A stretch of 64,000 nucleotides of DNA from Paralichthys olivaceus (Eukaryota; Chordata; Actinopteri; Pleuronectiformes; Paralichthyidae), in contig NC_091115.1 of NCBI RefSeq assembly GCF_024713975.1, forward strand, positions 6,264,501-6,328,500, written 5' to 3'. How positions within the stretch are numbered: the stretch's first letter is position 1; every line of letters starts with the position of its first letter. Both the position numbers and the translations under genes were made by a program. The notes under the pieces are model-generated. The model was not told the origin of the DNA, did not search any database, and saw only the letters and a list, made by a program, of their open reading frames with translations. Below, piece after piece: positions 31,166 to 42,429 of the stretch.

Positions 31166-32683
31166 TCATTTCTCAGTTCTCTGTATCTTCTGAAGTAAAT
31201 ATTCCATCTGCAGGTTCAGATTCGGTTGCCCCTTCTTTGTCTTCTTGCTCAGCATCTGAAACGTCTCCAACTTTTTCTGTTTGTACTTTTGAATGGCTTC
31301 TTCTCTCTGCTGCTTGTTCTTCAAGTACTCCTGCAGAGGAACACAACCAGTCAGACTGCACTTTGATTTAAAGTCAAGTAAAATAAAACTCAGAGGAAAC
31401 AGAGCATGGAATGAGAAGTAAAACAGAGAAACAGCTCACCCCTTTCTTTTGCCTCCGCTTTTCTTTGATTTTCTCAAATTCCTCTTTTGTCTTCTGGTAC
31501 GACGTCTTATTCTGTATTTTCTTCCTCATGCGGTTGCTCATTGGGAGACTAGAGGAGAACATTACTGAGAATTCATTTCACATTTTAAAGCTGAATTGCT
31601 TTTGCCTGCAACTAATAATGAACATCTGACACATCAACATGATACATACACCCAGCAATACTTTGATACATTTAATGGCTCTGACATTTTAGTTGTAATT
31701 TGGTTACACAACTCTTTCCTATAAACAATATTTGTTCTTCTCTGACCAACATCACATCCTCCTACCAAGTTTCGTGGAATACATTCAGTGTTTTTAGTGT
31801 AAAGCTGCCAACCAGTAGACAAACAAATACATGGACAGAGGTGAAAATAGTCCTCACCTCTCTTTCTCTGCGGCTGCAGACTGCTCAGCGTCCCCAGTCA
31901 CAGAATCTGTCGGCTCAGATCCAACAGTAACTTCTGGATCTGGATCTGCAGCTTTCGTCTCTTTTGCATCATCATCTTCATCAGTTTCTTCTTCTCTCTC
32001 CTTCCCCTTCATCCTCTGCTTACTCCTGTTGACCCTGTTGGTCCAGGCCTCCTGTTTGAGTTTCTGTGCCTCGGCCTGGTACAGATGTCTGAGATGTTCT
32101 GGGTACTCATCCTGGTACAGCTGCTTGGACTCGGGGTTCCTCTTCCTATCCTTCCGCAGCAGCTTGTTGTACTCGTGTCTGACTTTCTCCTTCCTCTTGA
32201 AGGCAAACCCTTGACCTGAGGAGTGAAGAATACACACAAGTTCAAATTGACACTCCTTATTGTTCAATAATTATTAGATAATTTATATGCCGAATTTATC
32301 AGAAGATACATATGTTTAAAAAAATATGTTTTTAAATATTTTATCTAGCAGCACATTTTGACAAACGAAGCAGAGGAATTAAATGACTATATTTCTAGGT
32401 TGAGTTTGGTGACATGCATATCTAAAGGTTTAAACGTGCTGTACCTGGATCTTTCTCTTCTTGTGTGATTTAACTTTTTCTCTGTATCTAACTAATGTAA
32501 ATAAACTTCAACAGAGAAGCTGAATAAAACAGAAGTACCTTCATTGACGCTGCCTTCGAACACTTTGTGGTCTGGGGTCCATTTCTTCTTCTTCACCCCC
32601 TGCACGCCGCTGTTTGATTTCTTCCAGCTCCCATCTTTCCCTGTAAACTTTTTATTCTTCATTTTACGATCTGTCGGCGCCAT
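31166..32683 (-). CDS. ccdc59: Coiled-coil domain protein 59 / TTF1-associated protein 26, complete, 4 exons
   Basis: Small basic nuclear protein; in mammals TAP26 is a cofactor of thyroid transcription factor 1 and is related to ribosome-biogenesis factors. Exons: 32539-32683, 31858-32215, 31440-31548, 31166-31330; 777 nt, 258 residues (human 241), frame continuous. Conserved parts are [17 protein letters not shown] (around 41-57), [17 protein letters not shown], a basic segment around [15 protein letters not shown], and the C-terminal [20 protein letters not shown]. The centre is variable and acidic ([12 protein letters not shown], then D/E/T-rich). No catalytic domain. The start ATG at 32681-32683 is the only one in frame with the family N terminus. 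It is head to head with mettl25. Confidence 0.92.
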
Positions 32684-33041
32684 TTGAGCCAAATCTTCAA
32701 AAAAAAAAGACGCGAGATGTTTACATGTGGAGGTTTCCGCTGTCGCTGGGAGATGACGTAGAAAGAGAGCAGCCACGTCCAGTCGATCCCAGAGCGTGTT
32801 CTAAAGCCAGCATCTGTTACGAACCTGAAAATACTTTGAAAATGACTAAATTTCTTTCTAAGTCTCCAGAATCATCTCTAGTTTTCTGTCGCACGCTGAC
32901 TCGGCTGTTCAGTCTCTGTACTTTGTTAGTTTCTTGTTTCCTGAGGGAAAATAATCAAACAAGCATTTTCTATTGATGATGTCTGGACGTACGTCATCAG
33001 CGGAGGACTTCTCCCACGCGTCGGTTCGGTGGGAATCGAAC
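32684..33041. promoter_or_regulatory. Shared bidirectional promoter of ccdc59 and mettl25
   Basis: Only about 360 bp separate the two start codons on opposite strands. The interval has CpGs and two CRE-type half-sites in opposite orientation: TGACGTA at 32754-32760 and ACGTCA at 32991-32996. No TATA box is evident. Co-regulation is inferred from the spacing. Confidence 0.65.
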
Positions 33042-36000
33042 ATGTGTGCCTCCTCTCTCAGCCTCTCAGACATCCAGCAGAGGATCCACGGAGTCACGCG
33101 CTTCCTGTCGGTGACCCTGAGCATCGCTGACGCGCACACTGTGGACTTTTACACGCGCGACGTGTGGACGCGCTTCGTGGCCGTGACGCCGGAAGAGGTC
33201 CTGTCCGCTGTCAGCTCCGGCGGCGACCAGCAGGGGGAGCCAGAGCCCGAAGCTAAAGGTCAATACACATGAAGTCGTGTGGCCATGAAAATAATTTAAT
33301 TAAAAAGTTTGTTAAGTAAACTTGTGAGCAGCAGTTTCTAATAATGCATCTATATTAGATTCGTTTATGATTAGTTTGATTTATGATTTTATAATAATAT
33401 TATATTTCTTTTTTATTTCATTGTTTGTTTGTTTTCAAATTATATAATAATAGTAATATGTAAAAGCATAATTAGTTATTGAACTGATTACTCAAGAAGT
33501 TAATTTATCGTTATTAATATACTCAGCAGTTGTGGGCAAAATTGATTTATTAACAGCTTATTTAAGTTTCGATGAATGGATAACCAACATTAATGAGTGC
33601 ATTGTTACCAAATACAAAGAATAAACACAAGCCAAAAGTTCTAATGGAGTAATTATTTGTATTTCTCTAGTCAATAGAAAATAAGGTTTAAATGAAAGTG
33701 TCAGTCAGAAACCAAAGAGGAATATTCTCGTCCTCTGGGGGCATCGAACCAAGTGGAGGCAGCCCTGTTTTAATTTAGTCTCATTTTCTTGAGAGCACAA
33801 CGACTGCAGTCTTCTCATCTGCGGTAGAAAAGTAGATCCAATGAAAACACATTCACACTGAGGCCTGTGGATCATCCAGCTGTAACCACATCATTGTTTC
33901 TGGACAATGAAGCTGCTGTTAAACTATAAATTGATGCTGAAAGCAACACAAATGAAATTCCTTTGTATTGGGTAATGAACAAAGTCTTCACATGATTTCA
34001 TTCATTCTTATAAAAGAGAACAAAAACTTCAGAATTTGAATGGATGTTAAGTTTAAGTAAATGTCTACATTAGTTAATACAATTTTTTGCAAATTTGCTG
34101 ACGTTTCTGTGCCTTTCTTCCCAAACAGATGAGCCCAGAACCACGTTTGGATTCTGCTGTGAAACAAAGCGACTGGTCGATATCCGTGAACTTCTGCAGG
34201 CAGCCAGGGCCCACTCGCTCCCAGGCCTCGGAGTGTGTTGGAGCAGGGAGGAGCTGCTGCAGGGCCTCAGAGAGACGGGGTCTGAGGGTGGCGCTGCACC
34301 AGCAGAGACAGGAAGGAGCGACGACGGTATGAAAACATCCAGGAGGGATCTGGGACTTATTTAAAAGTACATGTAAATATGTTTCACTTTTCTGCTGCTG
34401 TGATGCTCCAGGTGCTGAGCTGGAAACAGATGAGTTCATGAACTCCAAAAAGTCTCATGAGGTCCAGGCCATGTCTGAGGTGGTGGCCTGTTTGGCTCAG
34501 CGCTGTGGAGTCAAACAGGTAGAATAACACAACTATAAACTTCCATAATTGGTCTTACGACCCTGATTTAGGAATTTATTTCTCCGTCCATCTTTTGTTC
34601 TCCCACCCAGGTGATAGATGTGGGCTCGGGGAAAGGCTACCTGAGTTCCTTCCTGTCGCTGCAGTACGGTCTCCGGGTTTACGGCATCGACTCGTCCAGC
34701 ACCAACACCCACGGAGCCCAGGAGAGGAACAGGAAGCTGAAGAAGTTCTCCAGAGTCTACCAGAAACACAGCAAGGCAGCGAGGGCACGTGGAGAGGCCG
34801 CGCATTCACCTCAGAAGGAGTTAGGAGTAGAACTAAAACCTGGAGCGAATGATGACAGTGGTGTTTTATGTGGTGGAATCATGACACAGGAGAAGGAGAA
34901 GGTTTTAACTGTATTATCAGATGTCAGCCCCACAACAAACCCAGAAACCGAGGAGCTCTTCCTTAGCTCCCTGTCAGTGGACGTGATAGAGACTACATCC
35001 ACCAGAATTCCCCCCAGCCGGCTGAGCGAGGAGGAGAGGGAGAGGAGGAAGAGGGAGAACCTGGAGAGGAAAGCCCTGAACAGAGGCGAGAGCGCCGCCA
35101 CCGTATTTTCACCCCTCACGTCGTACGTTACCGCGGAGACGGAGCTGAGAGAGCTCATCGACGAGCTGGAGGTGAGCAGACGCAGAGAGTCGGAAAGTAA
35201 ATGTTGGAAATAGATTTAGTGCGTGTCGGGTGACGGTGCAGACAGGAGGGCCAGCAGCTCCTGAAATTACACGTCTGTCACCGCAGCTGGAGTTTGCATC
35301 ACCGCGGTGAGTGTGGGATGTGACTGCTGCGCCAAATGTGCAGGCGCGTCATCATCAATAAAGTTCACCATCGATCTCCTTCCTCTCTTCTGCTTCTTCT
35401 CTTCTCTTCTTTCTCTGCGTGCTTTCTCCACCCTCGAGGACGCCGTCATGGTCGGGCTGCACACGTGCGGCGACTTGGCTCCCAGCACCCTGCGGATGTT
35501 TGTGGCCAAACCGGAGCTGGCCGCTGTCTGCAGCGTGGGCTGCTGCTATCACCTGCTGTCTGAGGAGTTTGACCCGGCTGCACAGGGTAAGCACACGCAC
35601 ACGCACGCACACACACACACACACACACACACGCACGCACACACGCACTGATGGTGACACAGCCCAGTTTCTGGATATTTTTCTCTGGACCTGGTGGGAA
35701 AAGTTCTGTAAAATGTCCAGCGCAACTGACTCAAATATCTCTGGTCAATATCAGGAAAATGTCCCCGACGACGTTGCATGACTTTAAGAAAGAACCCTCT
35801 GTGAAGTCGATAGAGTCATCGCTTCTTAACAGTGCGCCCTCCGACCCTGGCGTCATCAGGGCCGTCGTAGCTTCAGCTGAGGGGGGGAAAATGATCTCAT
35901 GACATCTGATTGAAAACACTCCTCTGTGCTTGTTTCTCGAAACACATCTTTTAAAGAGAGGAACAAAAGGAATTCACTCACTCACACACACACGCTCAAG

Positions 36001-39000
36001 CTCTCTCTCCCATGTTGGCCTTACAGTGCAGTCTGGGATGCAGGCCAGCTCCTGTGGTGGCCCGCCTCACCCCAGAAAGGAGCTAAATGGCTGAAAAGCT
36101 TCGTTCTAGAAGGCGGTTACGAACTTGTATGATCTGATCTTTTTGGAATGAAGCATTTCCTCAAATGCATCATTCGTTTCGTGTAGATGATGTCAGAACT
36201 TTCTGTCCAATCCCATCGTGTTTACTCACAACTGCTCACAGGCGAGAGAGCTCAGGCGTCTCACGTCTGCGGCCGCCCGCATTTTCAAGTGGACGTGTCC
36301 AGTCGTGCACAAGGACATGAGAAATATTTGTCCTTTTAATTGCAGTGCATGCACACGGCTACTTCAGATGTGATCTCCGTGGTCAGCATGAGGCCGGTTA
36401 TTATAAACAGCCTCATGCACGGGCTGTAATCTACACGTCAGACTGAGGAAAGGCTTGTCTGCTCCAATTACCGCTAAGGGCCTGTGTCAGCGCGCCATGT
36501 GCAGGGCTGAAGGGGAGGCTGACCCAACCGCTTCCATGTTAGCGTGTCCAGAGCAGTTTTCATGAGCAGCCGCAGCTGCACATGTTATTAGTGCTTCCTT
36601 TGACCGCGTCCCTCTGGACTCACCGTGTCTCGGCCCCGGTCACTGACCCTTTTTAGAAATGACATGAAAAGGATGGCAGGCTGTCAAGAAGTCACACAGT
36701 GTGCTCCCATTGGGAATCTGTGTGTGTGTGTGTTTGAGAGAAACCAAATATGTGTATTTCCCAACATGGCAAACAAGATGCTAGTACATGACTGTTACCT
36801 CCACCGAGCAGGTTTATGTTTTTGTCTGCGTTTGTTTATTTGGTTGTTAGTTGAACAAATCCTTCATAATCTTTGATCGATTTATTTCTCAGAAAGTAAA
36901 TCACAGATTTTTATTAGAAAATAAAACCAGGCATGTTTACTAGACAGATATTTATGAGTGTGCAATTTGGTGCAGACTCAAACAAAAACCTGGTGCTCGC
37001 GTTGTCATTCAAGTTAAATCTATAAAGTTTAGATGATTGAGATAATAAAAACAAAGAAGAAGAGATGGATTCTTCATTAACGTAATTTAAAATGAGCTTC
37101 CCTGGACAGATATTTAAAATTCATATCCACTGATTGCAACAAGATTATTCAACACAAGCTGATCAGTCACCTCACTGTTTTAGTTCCTGTGTGTTTTCCT
37201 CCTCAGAGTGTTTGCACAGTGTGTGTGGTTTCCCTCTGAGCCGGTACCTCCGCAGCCAGTCCTGCTTCTGCGGCAGGAACGCCAGGATGTCTGCGTGTTT
37301 GGTGAGTTTGAGTGACGCCGCAAAAATAAAAAATAAAAAGTGCACAGCAGCATCTTTCTAACATAAACATGTAGTAGCGACTGTTTTGCGGTTCTGTAAC
37401 AAGAGCCTGAATTCAAGTGAATAAACTGACTGCACACAGCAGGGAATGGTATTTGTGTCCGGGTGGATTTTAGCTGGTATTAACGCTTTATATCGTTTTT
37501 CTGGAAAAACACAGGCGCTGGAGAGAGTCTCACTCGGCCAGGGGGTGAGTAAGGAATGGATACTCTGTGTAATCAATATCATAAACTAGCAGTCATCATT
37601 GTAAACGACTGGGAGTTAAATGTCTTTGCACCCATCAAAACAAATCCATCAAACACGCAGGGGTTCACAATCCTTCACGACTCGGTTATCATCACCGTTA
37701 ATCTCCTGCCTGTGTTCAAACAATCAGCCCATTAACTCTGCTATTGTTTTCAGTCTGTGATGGACTGCAGTGTATTTATTTATAAATGCAGAACGCTGAG
37801 CTCCAGGCCACAGCTGACACACGATAGGCTCACACGTTCATATGGAATATTTATAAATATTAATGCAATCACGCAGAGGATTGATTACTTTTCTGGAGCC
37901 GGGGGCAGAATCAGAAAAACAGTCCTCGGCTCGGAAAGTGTCAGAAATGTTTATCGAGCATTCGTACACATGTTGGATGGGTCTCGAGGGGATAATAAAC
38001 TTTTGTTTTTGAAAAATACAGTAAAGTGCATCATGTTGAGTCAAGTTACATCCGATCTTTTCTACAGATTCAGATGGAGTCTCTGTTCTACCGAGCAGTT
38101 CTTCACGTTATTCTGAGGGATCACTACAGCTCCTATAAAAGGTAACAGACAGGAATTGTCACCTGGAGTTGTGTGAGAGAACACTGCACATTATATTCCA
38201 AGATATCTCACATTTCTTCTGAACCAGAGAGAAAAAGGTTTTGTTTCTGGTTTATTTTAGAACTTAAACTGACACATGTCATCCTCATGGTGGCGCTAGA
38301 GGAAAGATCAGGGGATTATCACAGGATTCACCCTCTCCTGTCATTACTGCTGTAAAAAATAAAAAAAAGAGCAGCTGTCGAGATATTTCATTCTGGAACA
38401 AAAGTGGTGGATGTAACCATTTCTGGAAAGACGAAAATACAGGTTTCAATTTTTATTTCTTCTTCTTTTTTTAAAATGTATTCTACGTTCATTATTTTTC
38501 GTCTTCATGTGTTTGACTCTGACACAAAAAACAATTAGTTTGAGGACGTTCATTTGGGCTCGGGAGATTCTGATGAACATTTTATCACTAGATGAGGATA
38601 ATGAGCCGCTCTTTACCTTTTATACAAATGGAGCTTTCCTGCACATTTGCTGTTGTTAATTAGCATCATTAATGACTGAGAGTTTAGGGACATTTCAGTC
38701 CAGATCTGGATCCAGATTTGTTAAACGAACGATTCAGGTAAATGTCGCAGACTCCAATTAGCTCTTATCAGACACACTCGATCAAAGATTCCTAAAAGAC
38801 ACAGGTCCCCACTGCTCTGTGACCTTCAGGTTAATGACTTACATCAGATCAGGATCGGATATCCATTCGTTTCCTCCAGGCTGCGTCTATTCATCCCAGT
38901 TTAGTCCTTTAGACGTGTTTAACAGTGAAGAAAAAAAAGGCATGATGAGCGAATGTTGTTTATTCCGTCAGGTGGAAATGAGATGTTCAGGGACTCAGGA

Positions 39001-42000
39001 ATGACAGAATGTACATATGTGTGTTTGTTCCACAGTGAGAAGCGAGTGGGGAAAGTGTACTCCAAGTCTACATCCTTCGTGGACTACGTTCGTCGAGCTC
39101 TACGCAGACTGGAGCTGGACGAATCAAAGGTCGGGCCCAGAATTCATATTCAAATTCAAATCAGGCGGATTCTTCTCTCTCTCTCTTTTATTCCCCTGTA
39201 TTCACATTGTCTCTCCTTTTCTGATCGACACCTTTCTCTTGTTCCTCAGCTCACGGATGACGACATCCAGAGTTACCACGAAACACACAGGCCACGCATG
39301 GGCGAGATGGACGCCTTCAACATGGTGAGTCCCTTCTATCTGTTGTTTTGAACATGCAAAGGGCATTTTGTCGGGCTCCATCACATGGTATCCACGCCCC
39401 AATGCATGCTGGGCTTTATCATCTATTGACACTTGTCACATTAGTGGGAGTAGCTCTTTAAGGGACATATTAGCAGATGTGTGACTGTGAAAAACTCTTA
39501 AATGAAATGAATGAATATTTATGTTTGTTTCATGTAGAGAAATGAATCTTTGTCTCCTGTCTTCCTGTCGCGTAGTTGAAGGTGACGCTGGCTCCCTGCA
39601 TCGAAGGTCTGATTCTCCTGGATCGTCTGTGTTTCCTGAAAGAACAGGTAAAATCCCTCAACGTGTTCTTACTGAATATTCTTATAAATGTATGGATACA
39701 GGTCACTTGTGTTGTTGGGGTCATGCTGTACATGGGAAGTGTGCAAAAACACTGAAGTGAGTGTGTAACTCACAGTGAAATTACCCAGCAGTCATGTGGC
39801 ACACAGGTCTCACTTCATGATATAATCAGCCTGTTGGTTGTGATTTGAACTTTGTGTCCCAGCCGACGAATCCTGTGTGTCATCATCCCTTGATCCCTTC
39901 AAATCTTTCACAGTAACGAAGGTGTCGTCCAAATTCAAACCAGCCTCCAGTTAAACGTCAAATGATTCAGCAGCCAAACACAACAATGCTAATTTCTGCT
40001 CCGAGTCACTGAGATGAGATAAAGTGCGTACGAGCCGCCGGCTCTCAACCTCTGATTACATGCTGAGCTCGTGTGTCAGACGGACTTCCTCAATAAGGTC
40101 GTGCAATCACGAGCATATACAGTAAAACGTCGAGAGCGCCGGACATCAACGAGAGATCTCCCCGGAGGAGGAGAAGAGGAGCCGATGAATGAGATCCATG
40201 TGATGATAAGTGTTCTTAAGCAGCATGTAGAAAACACACAGATCAGTTTGTTCCATCATCAGCCTCAGCGGTACAGAGAACTAACTACCTCCACCGAGGC
40301 CCAACGCTCTCCTTAAATTCAACGGAGCCGCACCCAACTGTCAACATTCATGGATTTAAATCTGTTTTTTTAACAAGATCTACAAATGATTTCCTGGGAA
40401 GTCGATGAAAATATAGAAAAAAAAAATCCTTTTTCACAATATTAAAGAAGGAGAAGAAATAAAATCCTGGATCCAGACCCAACGCCAAAATGTAACGGCT
40501 TCTTTCTTGGCCCTTGTCCCATCCCTGTGCTGAATCTTTTGCATTATCCTGCTGTCCCATCACCATCTAAATAAAATTCAATGTTGATAAAACATTTTAT
40601 TTTACTGCACTTTTCTAGAAACCCAATGACACCTAACAATATGTCATAAATAAATACTAGCGTTAAAATTGGGTTCGGAGAATCAAACACTTGTCAATAC
40701 AACGTATGTTACACAAGAAGTAAAACCAAGTAAACAAGTAAAACCAAGGTGAAAATCAGGTGAGGAGGCAACAATTGAATACAAATTGATTTTACACCAC
40801 TCTCAGGAAATCACACGGACGAGGCCTCTGAAAAAATCTCGTTGCACCGAAACCAAAAGCCGTAACTGAATTTCATCAATTCTATTTTGCTCTCGCAGTT
40901 TATTTACGAGTTGAAAACGACGTCAGTATGAGAGTTAAGAAAATGCAGCTGTGGGGGGGGGGGCTGTCATCTGGCAGTGCACTGTGCAAAAAGCCACATC
41001 ATCTAATGCTGCTTTCACTTACACACAGACAATAGACTTACATCCACTGAAACTTGGACCTCTTCTGTTTCTATCTGGTTTCACTTATGAACCGAACTCC
41101 TCCAAATGTGCAACATGACAAAAGCAGCTCATCATGTATTGGAATGGAGCGATGACAAGACGAGCAGTGGAACAATGTACGAGCTCTCCCGAGTCACAAT
41201 AACAGGGGTTTTTCCTTTTCTTCACATTATGATGAAATCGTTAGAACGCAGCAGAAGTACAGAATTAGTCTGGAGAAATTCTTACTGGCTTTGTCCTGCG
41301 TCCGTTTGGTTCACGTTTGGTTAACGCAACATGTCCTCAAGATGCAGCACATGAACAGTAGGGGCAGTGTAAGGAAGATACGCTAACTTCAGTGCCGCCA
41401 TGTTTTTTATTTGCAGTAATAGCAAGTATGTGAACAATTTCTCTAAATACTCAAAATACTCAAAAGTACATACGTAGCCAGTAGCAAGCATTGACTGTAT
41501 ATAAAGATGGATGACGCGTCTCCACTTCCTCTCTGAATTAAATTAAACCAATTATCCAGGATATGGGTGCGGCGGAATCTAGATTCTGCCGATCACGAGT
41601 CAGTCTCACCCATTTTTATAAGCATTAAATCAAAGATAATAAAGAAACACTTGAACAAACAATCATGACAGAAAATGTACTTAACGTGAACGTATGACCT
41701 ATACTTTCACCAGCCACCAGGGGGTGATCAACATAATTCATAAATCTATTTAATTCATAAGTCACATTTAGATTTGTAGCCATCCAGGAAGACAAACTTG
41801 TTTTTACGCATGAGTTCTCCTGACACAATATTTGTACAGATGGTTCTTCCCTGCACATTCAATAGAGAAATCGTTGTTAGTAAGAACATCACACAGCAGG
41901 CAGATGCCAGGGGTCACAAAGCCAAAGTGGGAGGAGAAGCTGAAAAATGTTTTACGTCCATGTGTTTCTAATTCCTTTTGTTTTCTGGGCGTGTGTCTTT

Positions 42001-42124
42001 GTTTGTTCTGCAGGAGAGCGTTTCCCTCTCGGCGCTGGTGCAGCTCTTCGATCCGCTGCTGTCGCCGAGATGTTACGCCGTCGTCGGGCTGAAGAGTTGC
42101 GACGACAGAATCACGAGCCGATGA
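33042..42124 (+). CDS. mettl25: Methyltransferase-like protein 25, complete, 12 coding exons
   Basis: Putative SAM-dependent methyltransferase of the METTL25 family; substrate not established to my knowledge. Exons: 33042-33258, 34129-34326, 34412-34518, 34611-35171, 35439-35586, 37207-37301, 37515-37544, 38068-38141, 39036-39129, 39250-39324, 39576-39647, 42014-42124; 1782 nt, 593 residues (human about 603). ATG 33042 (MCASSLSLSDIQQRI) is chosen for family length; in-frame ATGs at 32976 and 32979 would add 22 residues. Early conserved text is AHTVDFYT. The SAM motif VIDVGSGKGY is 175-184, followed by YGIDSS and then a variable charged insert (about 221-339) before LMVGLHTCGDLAP-like sequence and CSVGCCYHLL (392-401), CFCGRNARMSACL and a C-terminal helical part. 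Exon 7 is only 30 nt. A CA repeat begins five bases after the exon 5 donor. Confidence 0.93.
35592..35648 (+). repeat. (CA)n microsatellite next to a mettl25 donor
   Basis: CACACGCACACGCACGCA then about 11 pure CA units and a degenerate tail. It starts five bases downstream of the exon 5 donor GTAAGC (35587) and is a CA repeat in the transcript. Confidence 0.93.
36795..36990. repeat. Dispersed repeat fragment in mettl25 intron 5
   Basis: TTACCTCCACCGAGCAGG and TGTTTATTTGGTTGTTAGTT, then GTGCAATTTGGTGCAGACTC, are diverged words of the repeat family with its best copy at 23.5 kb, here in the opposite arrangement. Confidence 0.5.
38280..38345 (+). repeat. Short dispersed repeat (TGGTGGCGCTAGAGGAAAG)
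   Basis: ATGGTGGCGCTAGAGGAAAG followed by TCAGGGGAT and GATTCACCCTCT matches a common teleost repeat fragment. It lies in mettl25 intron 8. Confidence 0.5.
40275..40560 (+). repeat. Dispersed repeat copy in mettl25 intron 11
   Basis: CTACCTCCACCGAGGCCCAA, CTTAAATTCAACGGAGCCG, GGATCCAGACCCAACGCCAA and TGTAACGGCTTCTTTCTTGG follow the same order of words as the copy at 23535-23800. Confidence 0.65.
41491..41738. mobile_element. MITE-like element linking two repeat words
   Basis: Left end TTGACTGTATATAAAGATGG, then CGTCTCCACTTCCTC as in the 30.5 kb copy; the right end carries GTATGACCTATACTTTCACC and AGCCACCAGGGGGTGATCA, the inverse of the CCCCCTGGTGGCTGG word seen at 1.7 and 3.9 kb. This suggests those isolated words are fragments of one element. 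No coding capacity. It lies in mettl25 intron 11. Confidence 0.5.
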
Positions 42125-42405
42125 ACTTTTCACACGTGGTTATAATCCGCTCATCGGGGGGGGATTGCGATTATATGATCGCTGATTATATTTTACACGT
42201 GACCGATCCTGCTTGTTTTAATCATGTGTAGGATTTCATCCAAATTGTGTAATTTATTCACTGTCTGCAACATCTTGTTTTATTTAATATCATTTACAGT
42301 TTTTGACGAGAAACAAATGTTAAGTATTTTCGGGGCTCGGTCCTTGACCGTGCGCTCTTCTCAGACGACAACACATAAAAAAAACACATGTTTTAAAACA
42401 CCTGG

Positions 42406-42411
42406 AATAAA
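42406..42411 (+). terminator. mettl25: Polyadenylation signal for mettl25
   Basis: AATAAA 282 bp after the mettl25 stop, within TGGAATAAACG; a plausible 3' end signal. Confidence 0.6.
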
Positions 42412-42429
42412 CGTCCGCGCTGTTTGATT

